Assembly: GCA_019192545.1 (NCBI GenBank)
Contig: JAHCMI010000041.1
Coordinates: 1 to 64,000 of the forward strand
Direction of reading: 5' to 3'
From: Rivularia sp. MS3
GTDB lineage: Bacteria > Cyanobacteriota > Cyanobacteriia > Cyanobacteriales > Nostocaceae
DNA: 64,000 bases
This document shows positions 61,578 to 64,000 of this stretch, piece by piece (positions within the stretch are counted from its first letter, which is position 1; each line of letters starts with the position of its first letter). Below the pieces are notes generated by a model that was not told the DNA's origin, ran no database searches, and saw nothing but the letters and a program-made list of their open reading frames with translations. The position numbers and the translations under genes were made by a program.

Positions 61578-62210
61578 TTACAATTTTGGTTTCCGTCCAA
61601 TTAGCAAGGCTAATTCTAGCCACTTCCAATAACAATCCACATCTTCAAAGCCAATATTTCGCAACCACTTTAGTTGAGTTTCTACATCTAAAAGCTGGTT
61701 GGATGGATCGTCTTGTGCTGGTGTAACACCTATCGCTTTTAAAAACTTTTCGTGCAAGCGCACTGTAGGTGAAGCGACATGTTCTAAGTTGCAGAAAACA
61801 CCACCGGGCTGCAACAGATTAAATATTTCTACATAAAGCGAACGTTTGCGATTGTGGCTGAGATGATGAATCGCAAAACTAGAAACGATAGCATCAAATG
61901 TTCCATACTCTGGTAAGCTCTCATCTAAATTGTGTTCGATAACTTCTACCGTAGAATCATCTTGAAAACGACTCTTCGCCGCTTCTAACATAGTTGGTGA
62001 AAAGTCTACAGCGACAGATTCTACATTATGTCTTTCAATCTTGAGTAATGCTAACAAGCGTCCATCTCCAGTTCCTAAATCGAGAATGCGCTTCACCGTT
62101 TTAGGTACCTCCTCTAGCAGCACTGCTTCACCTTCAGTGCGGTGAGGAATATTATCCGCTTGTGCTAAATAGTTCAATGCATGTTCGGCAGAAGTCCATA
62201 GATTAGCCAT
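61578..62210 (-). CDS. Class I SAM-dependent methyltransferase, operon with ABC exporter
   Basis: A 210-residue methyltransferase. The SAM pocket is RILDLGTGDGRLLALL, with VAVDFSPTMLEAAK and FDAIVSSFAIHHLSHNRK. It starts at an ATG at 62210 and ends 20 bp before the exporter gene, a tight operon. It is of the same sub-family as 55697-56392. The substrate is unknown; association with a peptide-type exporter suggests natural-product tailoring, which remains inference. Confidence 0.9.
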   Translation of the reverse strand: MANLWTSAEHALNYLAQADNIPHRTEGEAVLLEEVPKTVKRILDLGTGDGRLLALLKIERHNVESVAVDFSPTMLEAAKSRFQDDSTVEVIEHNLDESLPEYGTFDAIVSSFAIHHLSHNRKRSLYVEIFNLLQPGGVFCNLEHVASPTVRLHEKFLKAIGVTPAQDDPSNQLLDVETQLKWLRNIGFEDVDCYWKWLELALLIGRKPKL

Positions 62211-62683
62211 ATAAATTTACAGAAATTGCGAGCTAAGGATATTCATCCTACAAGCGCAAAATTATGTTTATTTTATCTTAGTATAGCGTATCAATTTATT
62301 TGGTAAAAGCGCGCATAATTGTATTATTTAAGACTTAAAAAACATTACATCCTGCACAGCTAAAAATATATTTTAATGTCGCGATAATCACTAATAATCT
62401 CAGTGCCAATCTAGTAATATAACTCTGGTTTGATATTTATATTCCTGCCGCATTTTTTCGGAATTAAATTGAACGTATTGCAGTTAGCATCAGCTTAAAA
62501 TACTCTTAAAGTATTTATTTAACTGTATATTACGGCATCGGGCCAAAATAAACTAAAAGCCTTGCAAATCAATACTTTCTTGCAAATTATACAGATGAGT
62601 CAATCTTCTGTAGATGAGAGCTAAACATGCAAATGCAGAATATAAAATATCAAACTAAGTAAATATTCTCTCCTGACAAAAAT
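62211..62683. other. gap upstream of methyltransferase-exporter operon and MscS remnant
   Basis: This is 473 bp of AT-rich sequence with no gene. It must contain the promoter of the methyltransferase-exporter operon within the first 150 bp. No terminator or repeat stands out. Confidence 0.4.
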
Positions 62684-63378
62684 ATGAATACTCTTTATAC
62701 TTTTGCAAGAATCAAGTTTCTAAAGTTACTTTTATTACCAAATATTAGCAATCATTTATTTCAAACTTTAGGTATTTATTTTTTAGGCACATTATTATTG
62801 TATGTAACTTTATTTTACCTGCTCCGTCCAATAGTGCGTCGTTTCGATAATCCTTTGCCACTTCTTATACTTAGTGTAATCTAAAATCCTATTGTTATTG
62901 CTCTTGCTTTGTTTGGCATTAAATCCTCTATTAGCACATTAGATTCAAATCAAACAATCGATTGGATTCAACGCAGTTTAACTGCGGCAATTGTAACTAT
63001 TATGACTTATTGCATTGCACAATTATTTACTCAAGTAGTTACTTATTATTTACGTGTTTATGCCAAACAAACTGAAGCAGTCTGGGATAATGTTTTAGTT
63101 CCGATTTTAGAAAGATTGCTTCCGGCGTTAACTTATATTTTGGAAGTGTTTTTATTTTTAGAAGCTTTAGGAATTGATTTGACCGGAATTTGAGTAGCTT
63201 TTGGAGGACTAACTTTTGTTCTTGGTTTTGCACTCCGAGATATTTTAGCTAACTTTTTTAGCGGTTTAGTATTATTAATTGATACGCCGTTTCAATTTGG
63301 GGATGTTATTGCCATGCCGGATACGTTGCAAATGAAGTTCGTCGGAAAATGGTTAGAATATTAACCGAAGTAGGGATT
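62684..63378 (+). pseudogene. MscS-type mechanosensitive channel pseudogene
   Basis: One frame from the ATG at 62684 shows membrane helices, stops at TAA 62882-62884, continues PIVIALALFGIKSS and VWDNVLVPILERLLPALTYI, stops at TGA 63191-63193 (a Gly codon expected in GI-G-VAFGG), and continues VAFGGLTFVLGFALRDILAN, FFSGLVLLIDTPFQFGDVI. This is the MscS pore and beta-domain entry. Beyond about 63320 the frame is lost; the family-like text VRRKMVRILTEVGIYN appears one frame over. The C-terminal cytoplasmic domain is missing. Two nonsense codons plus a frameshift mark it as non-functional. Confidence 0.85.
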
Positions 63379-63497
63379 TATAATTCGTAATAATGACCCA
63401 TTTTACAGCTGTAATTATTTTACCTCCCAAGACAAACAATATTCCGGAGGAAGTCGCAGAAATGCTTCTTCCTTTTAGTGCGTAAAATTATAATATT

Positions 63498-63594
63498 TAT
63501 AGCGGTTTTCACTTTAATATAATACAAATTTAGCCTCATCTCCTTTTCCTCTCTTTAATAAGGAGAGGGATGTTCGATAGAATAGGGTGAGGTT
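63498..63594. repeat. second copy of TATAGCGGTTTTC element
   Basis: TATAGCGGTTTTCACT, GCCTCATCTCC, CTCTCTTTAATAAGGAGAGG and AGGGTGAGGTTT follow the order of the block at 59668-59762. The GGAGAGG arm pairs with CCTCTC to form a hairpin. The two copies have the same orientation about 3.8 kb apart, flanking the exporter operon and the MscS remnant. Confidence 0.65.
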
Positions 63595-63596
63595 TA

Positions 63597-63923
63597 TCAA
63601 TTTGAAAATAAATTTAAAATATTTAAAATTATCAACACTATTATTAGATAAATATCAAATTGATAATTAATTATTTTTTTTAGCAACTGAAAAACATTGT
63701 TCTCAGACTCAAATTTATCGGTATCGGCTTGCAGCTTTAATAAACAATAAGAAGTTTTAGTTAATACTTGTTGATAATGGGATAAATTCCACAAAATTAT
63801 AAAAAAGCAACAAATAAAAGTTAAAAAATAAGTAAATATTGTCCATCTTTGACCGCTAGGCAACATGGTTTTTAAACCATACTTTGCTTCAAATAATCTC
63901 AGTATTTCCACAATAATAAGCAT
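63597..63923 (-). CDS. Hypothetical membrane protein
   Basis: A 108-residue frame with two strong hydrophobic segments (WTIFTYFLTFICCFFIILW near residue 27 and FDIYLIIVLIILNILNLF at the C-terminus). A polar helix lies between them (KLQADTDKFESENNVFQLLKK). The N-terminus IVEILRLFEAKYG is amphipathic. No family is recognised, and the stop lies at the edge of a repeat element. In such AT-rich DNA a hydrophobic frame could arise by chance, so the call is tentative. Confidence 0.45.
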   Translation of the reverse strand: MLIIVEILRLFEAKYGLKTMLPSGQRWTIFTYFLTFICCFFIILWNLSHYQQVLTKTSYCLLKLQADTDKFESENNVFQLLKKIINYQFDIYLIIVLIILNILNLFSN

Positions 63924-64000
63924 AGTTTTATAAGGAGCTATGCTATTTATGAAAATCCAAGAATATTTAGTGTAATTTTGAGTAATAGTTGTGACGATAG

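Noticed and set aside
1-64000. CRISPR arrays, tRNA/rRNA genes, intact insertion sequences
   Set aside because: No regularly spaced 25-40 bp direct repeats, no tRNA-like TTCGA arm with matching acceptor, and no transposase frame were noticed by eye; a tRNAscan or IS search could still find something short.

Overview
The window looks like chromosomal DNA of a filamentous, probably heterocyst-forming cyanobacterium (Nostocales/Rivularia-Calothrix type). The evidence is the gene set: cyAbrB regulator, cruF-cruG myxoxanthophyll genes, ClpS, DUF2555, ComFB/CdgR-type protein, an XisF-like serine recombinase, bilin-type GAF histidine kinase with an Rcp1-like regulator, and a SigG-type ECF sigma factor. 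Further support comes from the AT-rich base composition, scattered GCGATCGC (HIP1) octamers, and many heptameric tandem repeats and small palindromes between genes. The genus assignment is inference.

Layout. 0-7 kb: coaBC, DUF2555, an esterase and purH, then two tandem Yfr2-like small RNAs and small housekeeping or hypothetical genes. 7.3-12.1 kb: six same-strand genes, namely a duplicated cassette (minimal M50 site-2-type protease plus a signal-peptide/two-TM protein, twice), an S66 LD-carboxypeptidase with a Tat-like leader, and a DapF-like protein in which both catalytic cysteines are serine. 12.3-21.9 kb: a GalU-like enzyme, an unassigned rod-shaped RNA candidate, leuS, a GGCT-like protein, an ECF sigma/anti-sigma pair, an L,D-transpeptidase, a ComFB protein and an M23 peptidase; an envelope theme runs through this part. 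21.9-28 kb: a 1.5 kb gene-poor stretch, an exported FAD oxidoreductase, clpS-DUF2103, moaE and a 104-nt three-stem inverted-repeat element. 28-37 kb: a signalling island with three large histidine kinases and a stand-alone response regulator; one kinase carries a DXCF-type cyanobacteriochrome signature.

37-48 kb: pyrR, cobD, an Rrf2 regulator, cyAbrB, a 1.6 kb gene-free stretch with an sRNA-like terminator, a GT-C glycosyltransferase, a membrane protein of unknown role, and an XisF-like recombinase with substituted catalytic arginines. 48-55.5 kb: an RlaP-type nucleotidyltransferase, a decayed DUF262 gene, rplU-rpmA, cruF-cruG and an extended RNase HI. 55.7-64 kb is the most eroded part: two related methyltransferases, a PTP-like phosphatase, a STAND/HEAT-type C-terminal fragment bracketed by inverted repeats, two 73-bp hairpin repeats at exactly 100-bp period, a PvdE/SyrD-type ABC exporter, and an MscS pseudogene. 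No tRNA, rRNA, CRISPR array or intact insertion sequence was seen.

The strongest candidates for something undescribed are the duplicated M50/membrane-protein cassette with its envelope-enzyme neighbours, the Ser/Ser DapF homologue, and the structured elements at 13.5-13.7 kb and 27.9-28.0 kb. All functions are assigned by reading motifs by eye; no database search was run.
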